Below are positions 56,395 to 64,000 of a DNA stretch of 64,000 bases, one piece after another. Source of the stretch: Microbacterium sp. T2.11-28 (GTDB taxonomy: Bacteria; Actinomycetota; Actinomycetes; Actinomycetales; Microbacteriaceae); contig NZ_CATNHF010000012.1 in the NCBI RefSeq assembly GCF_950097975.1, positions 372,001 through 436,000 on the forward strand, written 5' to 3'. Each line of letters begins with the position of its first letter. Position 1 is the first letter of the stretch. Under the pieces are notes generated by a model. That model was not told the DNA's origin. It saw only the letters and a program-made list of their open reading frames with translations, and ran no database searches. A program made the position numbers and the translations under genes.

Positions 56395-56407
56395 CTTACA
56401 GCGTAAG
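56395..56407 (+). promoter_or_regulatory. CTTAC-N3-GTAAG palindrome before the envelope cluster
   Basis: CTTACAGCGTAAG is a perfect inverted repeat, 128 nt before the start at 56523. The same arms and spacing occur at 59019-59031 in front of the TetR gene, so it is a likely target of that regulator. Confidence 0.55.
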
Positions 56408-56522
56408 GTGCGTGCGGTCAAGGGACCTGACCGCGCGATCGCGTCGGCCTACACCTGTTGCACCGGTCGATAGATCGGTCTGCGAGAGGAGCACCAGGTC
56501 GGATAGTTACGGGACGGGCCCA

Positions 56523-57215
56523 ATGGGCTCGCACGACGGGGCCTCAGGCTCGTCGGGAAAGGTCGACGCGGCCAAGCAGGAAGCCGCGGATGTGAAGGAC
56601 ACGGCGGTCACGGAGGCCAAAGAGGTCTTGGGGACGGTGAAGGAAGAGGCGGCCACCGTCGTCGGCGAGGCGAAGTCGCAGGCGAAGGATCTCTTCGCCC
56701 AGGGCCGGCGAGAGCTGACCGACCAGGCGAACTCCCAGCAGCAGCGCCTTGCACGCGGGCTCCGCTCCACGGGTGACGAGTTGGGCGCGATGGCGTCCGG
56801 TTCGGGCGGCGCCGGCCTGGCGGGCGATGTCGCCCGGCAGGTGTCGAGCCGTCTGTCGGCTGCGGCGACGTGGCTGGGTGAGCGCGATGCCCAAGGCGTC
56901 GTCATGGAGGTGAAGCGGTTTGCGCGGCGCAAGCCCGGGACGTTCATCCTGGGTGCGGCACTCGCCGGCGTCGTGATCGGCCGCCTGACTCGGGCCCTGG
57001 CCTCCAGCGCGTCCGAGGACACCGCCGCGCCGGCCGCCGCTCCGGCGCCGCGAGCCGCGGATCCCGCGTCCGTCGACGCGCCCGTCGTCGCGCCTGTCGA
57101 TGCGCCCAACGGACTGACGGCCTCGGCCGACCGCGCCGAGACACCCATCTACGCGCAGACCGTTCCGGCGCAGACACCGCGGGAGGGCCAGGATGACCGA
57201 CCCGACGCCCTCTGA
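56523..57215 (+). CDS. Ala-rich membrane-associated protein of a DUF3618-type cluster
   Basis: A 230-residue protein. The N-terminal half is an amphipathic, Ala/Glu/Lys-rich helix (about 12-80, VDAAKQEAADVKDTAVTEAKEVL), like late-embryogenesis/DUF883-type stress helices. A hydrophobic segment follows (about 138-157, GTFILGAALAGVVIGRL), then a Pro/Ala-rich tail. It precedes the holin-like and DUF3618 genes, a trio common in Actinobacteria and thought to act at the membrane. It overlaps the next gene by 23 nt. No strong ribosome binding site is seen at this ATG. Function unknown. Confidence 0.72.
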   Translation: MGSHDGASGSSGKVDAAKQEAADVKDTAVTEAKEVLGTVKEEAATVVGEAKSQAKDLFAQGRRELTDQANSQQQRLARGLRSTGDELGAMASGSGGAGLAGDVARQVSSRLSAAATWLGERDAQGVVMEVKRFARRKPGTFILGAALAGVVIGRLTRALASSASEDTAAPAAAPAPRAADPASVDAPVVAPVDAPNGLTASADRAETPIYAQTVPAQTPREGQDDRPDAL

Positions 57216-57606
57216 GGAGAAAGCGGCGACGACCTCGTTGGGCGACCTTCTCGGGGAGGTCAGTCGCGACGTGTCGACGCTGATGCGTCAGGAGGTCGCG
57301 CTCGCGAAAGCCGAGCTGAAGGAGTCCGCGACACGGTCGGCCAAGGGCGGCGGATTGATCGGCGGCGCCGGGTACGGCGCCGCGATGGCCGTGTTCTTCC
57401 TGTCCGTCGCGCTGTGGTGGTGGATCGGGACGCTGATCGGCGGTGGCTGGGCGGCGGTGATCGTCGCGGTGATCTGGGCTGCCGTCGCCGGCATCCTGTT
57501 CGCCGCCGGACGTCGGCAGTTCGCGGAAGTGCAGGGCGCCCCCCGGACCGTGGAGACGCTCAAAGAGATACCGGAAACGCTGAAAAGGAACGAGGAGAAC
57601 CGATGA
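57193..57606 (+). CDS. Holin-superfamily-like membrane protein (DUF1469)
   Basis: A 137-residue protein with a cytosolic amphipathic N-terminus (TTSLGDLLGEVSRDVSTLMRQEVALAKAELKESA), characteristic of the actinobacterial phage-holin-like/DUF1469 family, then two transmembrane helices (about 53-77 and 82-105). Despite the name, chromosomal members are not lysis proteins. The gene overlaps both neighbours (ATGA with the DUF3618 gene), indicating co-translation. Confidence 0.85.
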   Translation: MTDPTPSEEKAATTSLGDLLGEVSRDVSTLMRQEVALAKAELKESATRSAKGGGLIGGAGYGAAMAVFFLSVALWWWIGTLIGGGWAAVIVAVIWAAVAGILFAAGRRQFAEVQGAPRTVETLKEIPETLKRNEENR

Positions 57607-58163
57607 CCGATTCACCAGATGAGATCCGTGCCGAGATCGAACGCACGCGACGAGAGCTGGGCAGCGACGTCGACGCCCTGGCGGACAAGGTGTCGCCTTC
57701 CAAGGCGGTCGACCGGCAGATGGCCAAGGTGCGCGGTGCGTTCGGCTCCGTCCGCGAGCGCGTGATGGGAGCGGCCGACGACGCCGGATCGTCGCTGTCG
57801 GACGCCGCCGATCATGTCGGTGACGCCAAGGACCGGGTCGTCAGCACGGCGCAGGGCAATCCGCTGGCGGTCGGGCTCATCGCGCTGGGTGCCGGACTGC
57901 TGGTCGCCTCGCTCATTCCCGCGTCCGCCAAGGAGAAGGACCTGGCGGCGCAGGTGAAGGAGGGCGCGCAGCCGCTCGTCGATGAGCTGGCCGACGTCGC
58001 CAAAGACGTGGGGGAGCATCTCAAGGACCCCGCGCAGCAGGCCGTCGACGCCGTCACGCACGCCGCTCAGGACTCGGCGGCGGTGGTCACCGAGGATGCG
58101 CGGTACGCGTCCGACAAGGTCAGGGACCAGGCGGAGCAGTCCCGAGACAACCTCGCCGGCTGA
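57603..58163 (+). CDS. DUF3618 protein
   Basis: A 186-residue protein. The N-terminus DEIRAEIERTRRELGSDVDALADKVSP (5-31) is the DUF3618 signature. A helical region with SVRERVMGAADDAGSSLSDAADHVGDAKDRV follows, one transmembrane helix (about 92-112), and an Ala/Asp-rich tail able to form amphipathic helices. GAGGAG precedes the ATG. It is the last gene of the three-gene cluster; role unknown, probably envelope organisation or stress. Confidence 0.87.
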   Translation: MTDSPDEIRAEIERTRRELGSDVDALADKVSPSKAVDRQMAKVRGAFGSVRERVMGAADDAGSSLSDAADHVGDAKDRVVSTAQGNPLAVGLIALGAGLLVASLIPASAKEKDLAAQVKEGAQPLVDELADVAKDVGEHLKDPAQQAVDAVTHAAQDSAAVVTEDARYASDKVRDQAEQSRDNLAG

Positions 58164-58183
58164 CCGCCGACCACGCGTGGACG

Positions 58184-58215
58184 GGGGCGGGCCCGCCGAT
58201 CGGCGGACTCGCCCC
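58184..58215. terminator. Possible terminator hairpin
   Basis: GGGGCG/CGCCCC outer pairing around a perfect CCGCCGATCGGCGG core, between the convergent DUF3618 and TetR genes. No T-tract. Confidence 0.5.
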
Positions 58216-58237
58216 TCACGTCGTCGCCGAGGGGCTC

Positions 58238-58954
58238 CTACTGGCTGAGCTCCCGGCTGAGCCGATCGAGGAGGATCTCGAGCGATGCCTCGAACTCCTC
58301 GTCGCTGCGATCCTCACTCAGGAGGCCTCGGAGGCGCATGACCTCCGGCGCATCCTCCACGCTGCGGGCGGCGTCCCCCTCGGGAATGTCCGCGTCGCCC
58401 TCGTCGAGAGGCTCGTCCGCCGGGGAGACCACCGCACCACGGACGGCGGACTCCAGGAGCAGCTGGCCCAGGAGGAAACTCGTGAACGACCGGTAGGCGC
58501 CCACCGCCTGCACATCGGTGAACCCGTAGCCGAGGAGGGCCGCCAGGAACGCGTCGACGACCTCGATGCTGCGCAGCGGCGGTCGCAGCCACGGCGCCGC
58601 GGGATGCCGGGTCGCCACGAGCGGGAAGGCCTTCGGGTGGTCGACGGCGATCAGTCGCACCTCGTGGGCCAGGCTCTGGAGGAAGCCCTGCCAGTGCTCG
58701 GTGAGCTCGGCGTTGAGTCGCGAGATCAACCCGCCCATCAGCGCGTCGACCACGCCCTCCAGGAGGTCCTCCCGGCCGTGCACGTACCGATACAGCGACA
58801 TCGCCTCGACGCCGAGCTCCTTCGCGAGCGAGCGCATCGACAGGCCGTCGGTGCCGGCGCGATCGATCTGGGAGAGCGCCGTCCGCACGATCAGCTGCCG
58901 GCTCAGGCGGCCACTGTACGACGTCGTCTCGTCGCTCTGCGCCTGGCTCGACAT
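58238..58954 (-). CDS. TetR-family regulator (TetR_C/tetracycline-type sensor)
   Basis: A 238-residue repressor. The HTH (IVRTALSQIDRAGTDGLSMRSLAKELGVEAMSLYRYVHGREDLLEGVVDALM, about 22-73) has the TetR(A)-like MSLYRYV recognition helix, and the C-terminal domain (VDAFLAALLGYGFTDVQAVGAYRSFTSFLLGQLLLE) fits the TetR_C_1 group. ATG at 58954 or GTG at 58957 may start it. A CTTACTTTGTAAG palindrome lies 65 nt upstream; an identical-arm site precedes the DUF3618 cluster at 56395. Inducer unknown. Confidence 0.9.
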   Translation of the reverse strand: MSSQAQSDETTSYSGRLSRQLIVRTALSQIDRAGTDGLSMRSLAKELGVEAMSLYRYVHGREDLLEGVVDALMGGLISRLNAELTEHWQGFLQSLAHEVRLIAVDHPKAFPLVATRHPAAPWLRPPLRSIEVVDAFLAALLGYGFTDVQAVGAYRSFTSFLLGQLLLESAVRGAVVSPADEPLDEGDADIPEGDAARSVEDAPEVMRLRGLLSEDRSDEEFEASLEILLDRLSRELSQ

Positions 58955-59018
58955 CACCGCCCGAATCTCGCTGCGGTCTCGGTCAGCTCACTCCGCAGCG
59001 TCCGCCCACACTAGCTGC

Positions 59019-59031
59019 CTTACTTTGTAAG
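59019..59031. promoter_or_regulatory. CTTAC-N3-GTAAG operator of the TetR gene
   Basis: CTTACTTTGTAAG is a perfect inverted repeat extended by GCTGC/GCAGC on the flanks. It lies in the divergent region between the TetR gene and the gene at 59064, 33 nt before the latter's start. Confidence 0.65.
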
Positions 59032-59063
59032 CAGCATCCTCCGTCCTCGGATAGAGTGCGACC

Positions 59064-59432
59064 GTGGGAACCATCTACTACGGCGGCTCGGCGACACCCG
59101 TCCATATCGAAGACCGGGCGCTGGCGCATCTGAAGGTCGTGGTCGCCACCAAGCTGCGCCGAGGCGAGAGCTTCACGCTCTCCTGGCAGCATCCCGACGG
59201 CCAGGAACGCGGGCGCAGCACGCTGTGGCTCCATCCGTCGATACCTCTGCGATTCGTGTTCGACGAGCCCGATCCCCCCGAACTCAGTCGGGCGTGGCTC
59301 GAGGAGCTCTCGCAGACGGCGAGCTCCTCCGGTGGGATCTCGCTCGTGGCGGAGCACATCGCATCCACGCCGCCCGAGGTGCCGGACCCGTCTCCGCAGC
59401 AGGTGGTGGTGGCCAAGGCCCCGACCGCGTGA
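59064..59432 (+). CDS. Short conserved protein (DUF7882-like)
   Basis: A 122-residue protein frequent in Microbacteriaceae: MGTIYYGGSATPVHIEDRALAHLKVVVATKLRRGESFTLSW ... STLWLHPSIPLRFVF. Homologues are sometimes called ATP-dependent DNA ligase, but the sequence lacks any ligase motif, so that name is not used. The start is GTG 6 nt after TAGAGT (59052-59057), a leaderless arrangement. It is divergent from the TetR gene with a shared operator between. Function unknown. Confidence 0.78.
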   Translation: MGTIYYGGSATPVHIEDRALAHLKVVVATKLRRGESFTLSWQHPDGQERGRSTLWLHPSIPLRFVFDEPDPPELSRAWLEELSQTASSSGGISLVAEHIASTPPEVPDPSPQQVVVAKAPTA

Positions 59433-59535
59433 GCGGTCCCCCGCACGAGCTCCGGGTCGGCACGCCGTCCTAGACGCGATCCGCCGGTCGCGCAAGGCCT
59501 TGTCCCGGGCTCGGCCGTGCCGTGAGACTCGGGCG

Positions 59536-60501
59536 ATGGCGTTCATCGGATATCACGCATCGCACGAACAGCTGCCCCCGAGTGAGCTGCGGGAGACCGT
59601 GGTCCTCGCCGAGCGCGCCGGATTCGACGGCGCGATGTGCTCGGACCACCTCGCGCCCTGGGGCGTCGCACAGGGGCAGTCGGGGTACGCGTGGAGCTGG
59701 CTCGGGGCGGCGCTCGCCTCGACGTCCTTCTCGATCGGCGTCGTGACCGCACCGGGGCAGCGCTACCATCCCGCGATCTCGGCGCAGGCGATCGGCACCC
59801 TGGAGGAGATGTTCCCGGGCCGGTTCTGGGCGGCGCTGGGCAGCGGCGAGGCGATGAACGAGCACGTCACCGGCGACCCGTGGCCCCCCAAGCCGGAGCG
59901 CAACGCGCGGCTGCAGGCGTCGGTCGAGACGATCCGCGACCTCCTGGCCGGGCGCGAGGTGACCCGCGACGACGAGATCCGCGTGCACCGCGCGAGGGTG
60001 TGGAGCCGCCCCGAGACCCCGCCGCCGCTGTTGGGCGCCGCCGTCACCGCCGAGACCGCCGCATGGCTGGCGGGGTGGGCCGACGGGCTCGCGACCGTCA
60101 ACCAGTCGCCCGACGCGCTCGCACGGGTGATCGCCGCCTACCGGGGCGCGGGCGGCCGCGGTCCCGCGGTGCTGCAGGTGCACATCTCCCTCGAGGACAC
60201 GGAGGACGCGGCCCTGGCGGTGGTGCGGGACCAGTGGCGGCAGTCGGCGGTCCAGGGCGTCTCGCCGTGGGACGTCGAGCAGCCGGAGGACTTCGACGCC
60301 CTCGCGGGCAACCCGAGCGACGACGCTCTGCGCACCGGGGCACTCGTGTCCACCGATGCCGAGGAGCTCGCCGGGCGCATCGCGGGGCTCGTGAGGCTCG
60401 GATTCGACCGGGTCTACCTGCACGGGATCAGCACCGATCAGCGCGCGTTCCTCGACCGGGCGGAGCACCAGCTGCTCCCCGCGCTGAGGGGGCTGCTGTG
60501 A
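59536..60501 (+). CDS. LLM-class flavin oxidoreductase (TIGR03885-like)
   Basis: A 321-residue luciferase-like monooxygenase-fold enzyme. Features are FIGYHASHEQLPPSELRETVVLAERAGFDGAMCSDHLAPWG (N-terminal barrel strand and dinucleotide region), FSIGVVTAPGQRYHPAISAQAIGTLEEMFPGRFWAALGSGEAMNEHVTG, and a C-terminal AGLVRLGFDRVYLHG. It matches the probable non-F420 flavinoid oxidoreductase group, which repeatedly neighbours trehalose-synthase-like GH13 genes. It overlaps the GH13 gene by GTGA. The substrate and the cofactor (FMN or F420) are not certain. Confidence 0.85.
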   Translation: MAFIGYHASHEQLPPSELRETVVLAERAGFDGAMCSDHLAPWGVAQGQSGYAWSWLGAALASTSFSIGVVTAPGQRYHPAISAQAIGTLEEMFPGRFWAALGSGEAMNEHVTGDPWPPKPERNARLQASVETIRDLLAGREVTRDDEIRVHRARVWSRPETPPPLLGAAVTAETAAWLAGWADGLATVNQSPDALARVIAAYRGAGGRGPAVLQVHISLEDTEDAALAVVRDQWRQSAVQGVSPWDVEQPEDFDALAGNPSDDALRTGALVSTDAEELAGRIAGLVRLGFDRVYLHGISTDQRAFLDRAEHQLLPALRGLL

Positions 60502-62159
60502 AGATCACCGACACGAGCGACCTCTGGTGGAAGTCGGCGGTGATCTACTGCCTCGACGTCGAGACGTATCTCGATTCCGACGGCGATGGGATCGGGGACT
60601 TCACCGGGCTCGCCCGGCGCATCGACTACCTGGCCGACCTGGGCGTGACCTGTCTGTGGCTCATGCCCTTCTACCCGACCCCGGATCGCGACGACGGCTA
60701 CGACATCAGCGACTTCTACGGGGTCGATCCGCGACTCGGGAGCCACGGCGACGTGGTCGAGGTGATCCGGACCGCGCACGATCGCGGCATGCGGGTGATC
60801 GTGGACCTGGTGGTCAACCACACCTCCGACGCGCACCCGTGGTTCGTCTCCGCGCGTCGCAGCCGCAACTCCCCGTACCGGGACTTCTACGTCTGGCGGG
60901 ACGAGCCGCCCCGCCATCAGCAGCCGACCGTGTTCCCGGGTGAGGAGGCGACCGTGTGGGAACTCGACGAGCGGTCCGGCCAGTACTTCCAGCACGTCTT
61001 CTACAAGCACCAGCCCGATCTGAACATCGCGAACCCCCGGGTGCGGGACGAGATCGCCAAGACGATCGGCTTCTGGCTGGCGCTCGGGGTCAACGGGTTC
61101 CGCATCGATGCCGTGCCGTTCCTCATCGAGCCTCCCGAGGGCGTCGACCTGGGCGATCCGCACGAGCTCCTGCGCGACATCAAGCGGTTCCTGCAGCGGC
61201 GCGTGGGAGACGCGGCACTCCTCGGCGAGGTCAACCTCCCCTTCGCGGAGCAGCTGGACTTCTTCGGCGGCCCGCGCGGCGGCGAACTCGACCTGCAGTT
61301 CGACTTCGTCTCGATGCAGGCGCTGTACCTCTCCCTCGCACGCAGCGATCCCGCACCCCTGGCCGACGCGCTCCGGTCCCGCCCCGTCATCCCGTCCGAG
61401 GCGACGTGGGCCAACTTCGTCCGCAACCACGACGAACTCACCCTCGACAAGCTGAGCGACGCGGAGCGCGAGGAGGTGTTCGAGGCGTTCGCCCCCGACG
61501 AGGCGCAGCGCGTCTACGGGCGGGGGATCACCCGCCGCCTCCCGCCGATGCTCGCCGGCGATCCTCGCCGGGTGCGGATGGTCTACAGCCTCATGTTCTC
61601 GCTGCCGGGAACCCCCGTCCTGTTCTACGGCGAGGAGATCGGGATGGGCGAGAACCCCGAGATCACCGGGCGCCAGGCGGTGCGGACGCCGATGCAGTGG
61701 AGCGACGAGCGCAACGGCGGGTTCTCGACGGCCCCGCCCTCGCGCCTGGTCGCGCCGCCGCCGAGCGACGGCTACGCGCCGGCCCACGTGAACGTGCGTC
61801 AGCAGCGCACCGACGACGACTCGTTGCTGCTGTTCATCCGCCGGCTCATCGGCCGTTACCGGGCCTCACCCGAGATCGGATGGGGAAGCCTGGAGATCCT
61901 CGACCACGATGCGGCCGGGGTGCTCGCGCACGCGGTGGACTCCGAGCTCGGGCGCATGATCCTGCTGCACAACTTCACGGACGCGCCGGTGGCGCTGCGT
62001 CTGGACATCGGAGCGCAGGAGGAGGGCACGCGACTCATCGACCTCGACCGCCCCGAGCGCGTCCCCGTCGGGGCCGAGCGGCGCATCGACGTGGAGCTCC
62101 CGGCCTACGGTCACCGGTGGCTCCGGGTCTCGCCTCCCGGCGACACGCGGATCGGCTGA
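60498..62159 (+). CDS. GH13 alpha-amylase-family enzyme (trehalose-synthase-like)
   Basis: A 553-residue (beta/alpha)8 enzyme. The four conserved regions are visible: DLVVNHTSD, GFRIDAVPF (nucleophile Asp204), LLGEVNLP (acid Glu244) and FVRNHDE (Asp312). The N-terminal WWKSAVIYCLDVETYLDSDGDGIGDFTGLARRIDYLADLGVTCLWLMPFYPTPDRDDGYDI and RQAVRTPMQW strongly resemble trehalose synthase (TreS), although it is shorter than full TreS and lacks a maltokinase part. It may interconvert maltose/trehalose or another disaccharide. The GTG start overlaps the LLM stop. Confidence 0.88.
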   Translation: MKITDTSDLWWKSAVIYCLDVETYLDSDGDGIGDFTGLARRIDYLADLGVTCLWLMPFYPTPDRDDGYDISDFYGVDPRLGSHGDVVEVIRTAHDRGMRVIVDLVVNHTSDAHPWFVSARRSRNSPYRDFYVWRDEPPRHQQPTVFPGEEATVWELDERSGQYFQHVFYKHQPDLNIANPRVRDEIAKTIGFWLALGVNGFRIDAVPFLIEPPEGVDLGDPHELLRDIKRFLQRRVGDAALLGEVNLPFAEQLDFFGGPRGGELDLQFDFVSMQALYLSLARSDPAPLADALRSRPVIPSEATWANFVRNHDELTLDKLSDAEREEVFEAFAPDEAQRVYGRGITRRLPPMLAGDPRRVRMVYSLMFSLPGTPVLFYGEEIGMGENPEITGRQAVRTPMQWSDERNGGFSTAPPSRLVAPPPSDGYAPAHVNVRQQRTDDDSLLLFIRRLIGRYRASPEIGWGSLEILDHDAAGVLAHAVDSELGRMILLHNFTDAPVALRLDIGAQEEGTRLIDLDRPERVPVGAERRIDVELPAYGHRWLRVSPPGDTRIG

Positions 62160-62171
62160 GAAGGTGGAGCG

Positions 62172-62939
62172 ATGATGATGCCGAAGGAATGGGTGCTCGT
62201 CCGCCACGGCGAGAGCGAGGGAAACGTCGCCGCGACGCGCGCGGAGAGGCTCGGCGCGGAGGTCATCGAGCTCGACGTCCGCGACGCCGACGTGCCCCTG
62301 TCGGGGACGGGCGAGGAACAGGCCCGCGCTCTGGGGGCGAGGCTGCGCGCGCTCGAGCCGGCGCCGCAGGTCGCCTGGGTGTCGCCCTATGTGCGCGCGC
62401 GGCAGACCTTCGCGCTGAGCACCGAGGACGGGCCGCTCATCCCGCGCGTGGTCTCCGACGAGCGGCTGCGCGACCGAGAGCTCGGGGTGCTGGACCTGCT
62501 GACGCGTCGCGGCGTCGCGGCCCGCCACCCCGAGGAGGCGGAGCGGCGGGCCCACCTCGGGAAGTACTACCACCGGCCGCCCGGCGGCGAATCGTGGGCG
62601 GACGTGGCGCTGCGCCTGCGCTCGTTCCTGCGCGACGCGGCCGACGCGGCGGACGGCTCCGGTGGACCGGGGACGACAGCGGGCACCAACCCGGGCACGA
62701 TGCTCGTCGTCGCCCACGACGCGGTCGTCATGCTCCTGGTCGCGCTGCTGACCGGCATGGAGGAGTCGCAGCTGCTCGACTTCGCCGCCGCCCATACGGT
62801 GCTCAACGCGTCGATCACCCGCGTGGTGTGGGACGGCGCGCGCTGGGAGGTCGTGGAGTTCTCGGACGTCCGGCACCTCGAGCGCGCCGGTGCCGATGTC
62901 ACGGTCCATCCGGGGAGTCCCGATGTCGAACCCGAGTGA
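62172..62939 (+). CDS. Histidine phosphatase-family protein
   Basis: A 255-residue phosphatase of the phosphoglycerate-mutase-like branch. The N-terminal catalytic motif is LVRHGESEGN (about 9-18), with the second His in MLVVAHDAVVMLL (about 183) and the intermediate GTGEEQARALGARLRAL and SPYVRARQTFAL. GGTGGAGCG precedes the ATG at 62172; the next codon is also ATG. It overlaps the next gene by 17 nt. It probably dephosphorylates a small metabolite. Confidence 0.9.
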   Translation: MMMPKEWVLVRHGESEGNVAATRAERLGAEVIELDVRDADVPLSGTGEEQARALGARLRALEPAPQVAWVSPYVRARQTFALSTEDGPLIPRVVSDERLRDRELGVLDLLTRRGVAARHPEEAERRAHLGKYYHRPPGGESWADVALRLRSFLRDAADAADGSGGPGTTAGTNPGTMLVVAHDAVVMLLVALLTGMEESQLLDFAAAHTVLNASITRVVWDGARWEVVEFSDVRHLERAGADVTVHPGSPDVEPE

Positions 62940-63774
62940 TCCCGTCGCCGTCACCCCCGGCCTGCTGCGGACGTGGGGCCTGCCCGAACCGGGCGAGTCG
63001 AAGAACTCCCGCGGCCGGGTGATGGTCGTGGGCGGGTCGCGGACCTCGCCGGGGGCGGTGGTGCTGGCCGGAGAGGCGGCGCTGCGCGTGGGGGCCGGGA
63101 AGGTCGGCGTCGTCACCTCGCCGGGCGCGGCCGATGCCGTCAGGGCCTCGTTCCCCGAAGCGGGGATCCACGAGCTGGCCGCCGGCGGCGGCGCGACCGC
63201 CCGGGAGGTCGTCGCGGACCTGGAGGCGGCCGATGTCGTCCTCGTCGGGCCCGGGATCGACGATCCCGAGGTCGCGCGTGCGCGGCTGGGGCTGCTCGCC
63301 GAGGCGCACGTGCGATGCGCGGTGCTCGACGCCTTCGCCGTCGGGGTGCTCCCGCAGATCGATCGCCGCGCGCTGCCGGCGTCGCTCATCGTCAACATGA
63401 ACCTCGACGAGGCGGCCCTCCTCCTGGGGCGCGAGGTGGACGACCCGATCCGCGACGCCGTGGACATCGCGGCGCGCCTCGATGCCGTCGTCCACTGCTA
63501 CGAGGCGGTCGCCACGCCCGCGGGCGCCGTCTGGCGCGTGGCCCCCGGCGGCCCGGGACTGGGAACGGCCGGGTCGGGCGACGTGCTCGCCGGCGCGATC
63601 GCCGGCTTCGCCGCCCGCGGCATGGACCTCGAGCGCGCGGCGTCGTGGGGCGCGTGGTGTCACGGCCGGTCCGGTGATCGGCTCACCGAGCGGATGGGTC
63701 TCGGCTTCCTCGCCCGCGAGCTGGCGTCCGAGCTCCCGTACGCCGTGCGCGAGGCCGAGGGCAGCGCCTCCTAG
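62923..63774 (+). CDS. nnrD: ADP-dependent NAD(P)H-hydrate dehydratase
   Basis: A 283-residue ribokinase-like-fold enzyme that repairs hydrated NAD(P)H. Recognisable are NSRGRVMVVGGSRTSPGAVVLAGEAALRVGAGKVGVVTSP, ADVVLVGPGIDDP and GTAGSGDVLAGAIAGFAARG, the nucleotide-site signature. The epimerase half found in fused YjeF proteins is absent. The ATG at 62923 is preceded by GGGGAG. Confidence 0.93.
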   Translation: MSNPSDPVAVTPGLLRTWGLPEPGESKNSRGRVMVVGGSRTSPGAVVLAGEAALRVGAGKVGVVTSPGAADAVRASFPEAGIHELAAGGGATAREVVADLEAADVVLVGPGIDDPEVARARLGLLAEAHVRCAVLDAFAVGVLPQIDRRALPASLIVNMNLDEAALLLGREVDDPIRDAVDIAARLDAVVHCYEAVATPAGAVWRVAPGGPGLGTAGSGDVLAGAIAGFAARGMDLERAASWGAWCHGRSGDRLTERMGLGFLARELASELPYAVREAEGSAS

Positions 63775-63873
63775 GCGGGCGCGCCGCACGGACCGGCCTC
63801 GGCGCCGTACCCGGGATGGGGGCGCGGTGCAAGGCCCTGGAGGGATCGCGGCGGCCGACCTTGACTGGCGGGC

Positions 63874-64000
63874 ATGGACTTCACACCTCGGCACGCCATC
63901 GTCACCGCCTCCGACTCGGGCATCGGCGCCCAGACCGCCATCGCCCTCGCCGACGCAGGGATGGACGTCGGCGTCACCTGGCACAGTGACCGCGAGGGCG
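63874..64000 (+). CDS. SDR-family oxidoreductase, 5' end only
   Basis: An open frame running off the window: MDFTPRHAIVTASDSGIGAQ..., then TAIALADAGMDVGVTW. The pattern AIVTASDSGIG is the SDR nucleotide-binding TGxxxGIG motif with Ala-Ser replacing TG, a known variant. The start ATG at 63874 follows a weak GGCGGGC. Only about 42 residues are visible, so no substrate can be proposed. Confidence 0.78.
   Translation, partial: MDFTPRHAIVTASDSGIGAQTAIALADAGMDVGVTWHSDREG

Noticed and set aside
57193..57606. Phage holin as sign of a prophage
   Set aside because: The DUF1469 holin-like gene sits in a DUF883/DUF3618-type chromosomal cluster, and no phage structural or lysis genes are near it.
59064..59432. 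ATP-dependent DNA ligase
   Set aside because: The name is sometimes attached to this short family, but the 122-residue protein has no nucleotidyltransferase KxDG motif or OB fold.
63775..63873. Additional small gene between nnrD and the SDR gene
   Set aside because: The 99-nt gap has no start with a ribosome binding site and no conserved reading frame.

Overview
The window is 64 kb of very GC-rich chromosome from a high-GC Gram-positive bacterium. Gene content points to Actinomycetota, and most likely to Microbacteriaceae, close to Microbacterium. The pointers are the ftsH-folE-folP-folB-folK-DUF3180-PH-PH-DUF2520-lysS block, a ClpC of actinobacterial type, a DUF222/HNH (13E12-type) gene, DUF4192, a short conserved protein of DUF7882 type, and many apparently leaderless genes with TANNNT about 6-9 nt before the start codon. 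The genus is an inference.

Layout. 0.3-3 kb: an ABC exporter operon with its own TetR regulator. 3-4.2 kb: a TetR/GAP-family membrane protein pair. 4.3-9.1 kb: a compact stress-type locus holding a SnoaL-like protein, an SDR oxidoreductase, two paralogous MarR regulators, an AlkC-type DNA glycosylase with an Ig-like tail, an alkyltransferase-like (ATL) protein and an alpha/beta hydrolase. Its four promoter regions share a TGTCC-N4-GGACA palindrome, so it looks like one MarR regulon. 9.2-12 kb: a secreted GH6 cellulase and a divergent LacI regulator with two palindromic operators between them. 12-13.6 kb: an ECF42-like sigma factor with a DGPF/YciI partner. 13.8-14.1 kb: tRNA-Glu, -Asp and -Phe.

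14-19.6 kb: an M23 peptidase, inorganic pyrophosphatase, tilS, an LAVTG-anchored surface protein and hpt. 19.6-29 kb: ftsH, the folate genes and lysS, mostly joined by 4-nt stop/start overlaps. 29-33.6 kb: DUF4192, a small membrane protein, cardiolipin synthase, a duplicated-domain lipoprotein and an XRE/DUF2975 pair. 33.8-36.3 kb: clpC.

36.5-43.2 kb: a LacI-controlled carbohydrate operon (binding protein, two permeases, GH31 alpha-xylosidase) with no ATPase gene of its own. 43-46.6 kb: an ATP-grasp/alpha-E fusion with a transglutaminase. 46.7-55 kb: housekeeping and accessory genes (acetyltransferase, radA, HNH, ldh, MFS exporter) ending at tRNA-Ser(CGA), which carries a frameshifted integrase remnant. 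55.5-59.4 kb: an alpha/beta hydrolase, a three-gene DUF3618/holin-like envelope cluster and a TetR whose likely operator (CTTAC-N3-GTAAG) occurs at both its own and the envelope cluster's promoter. 59.5-63.8 kb: an LLM flavin oxidoreductase, a trehalose-synthase-like GH13 enzyme, a histidine phosphatase and NAD(P)H-hydrate dehydratase. An SDR gene runs off the right edge.

The most interesting parts are the MarR/alkylation-repair regulon (4.2-9.1 kb), the second inferred regulon (CTTAC-N3-GTAAG), the structured non-coding segment near 48.1 kb and the one-base-broken integrase at tRNA-Ser.
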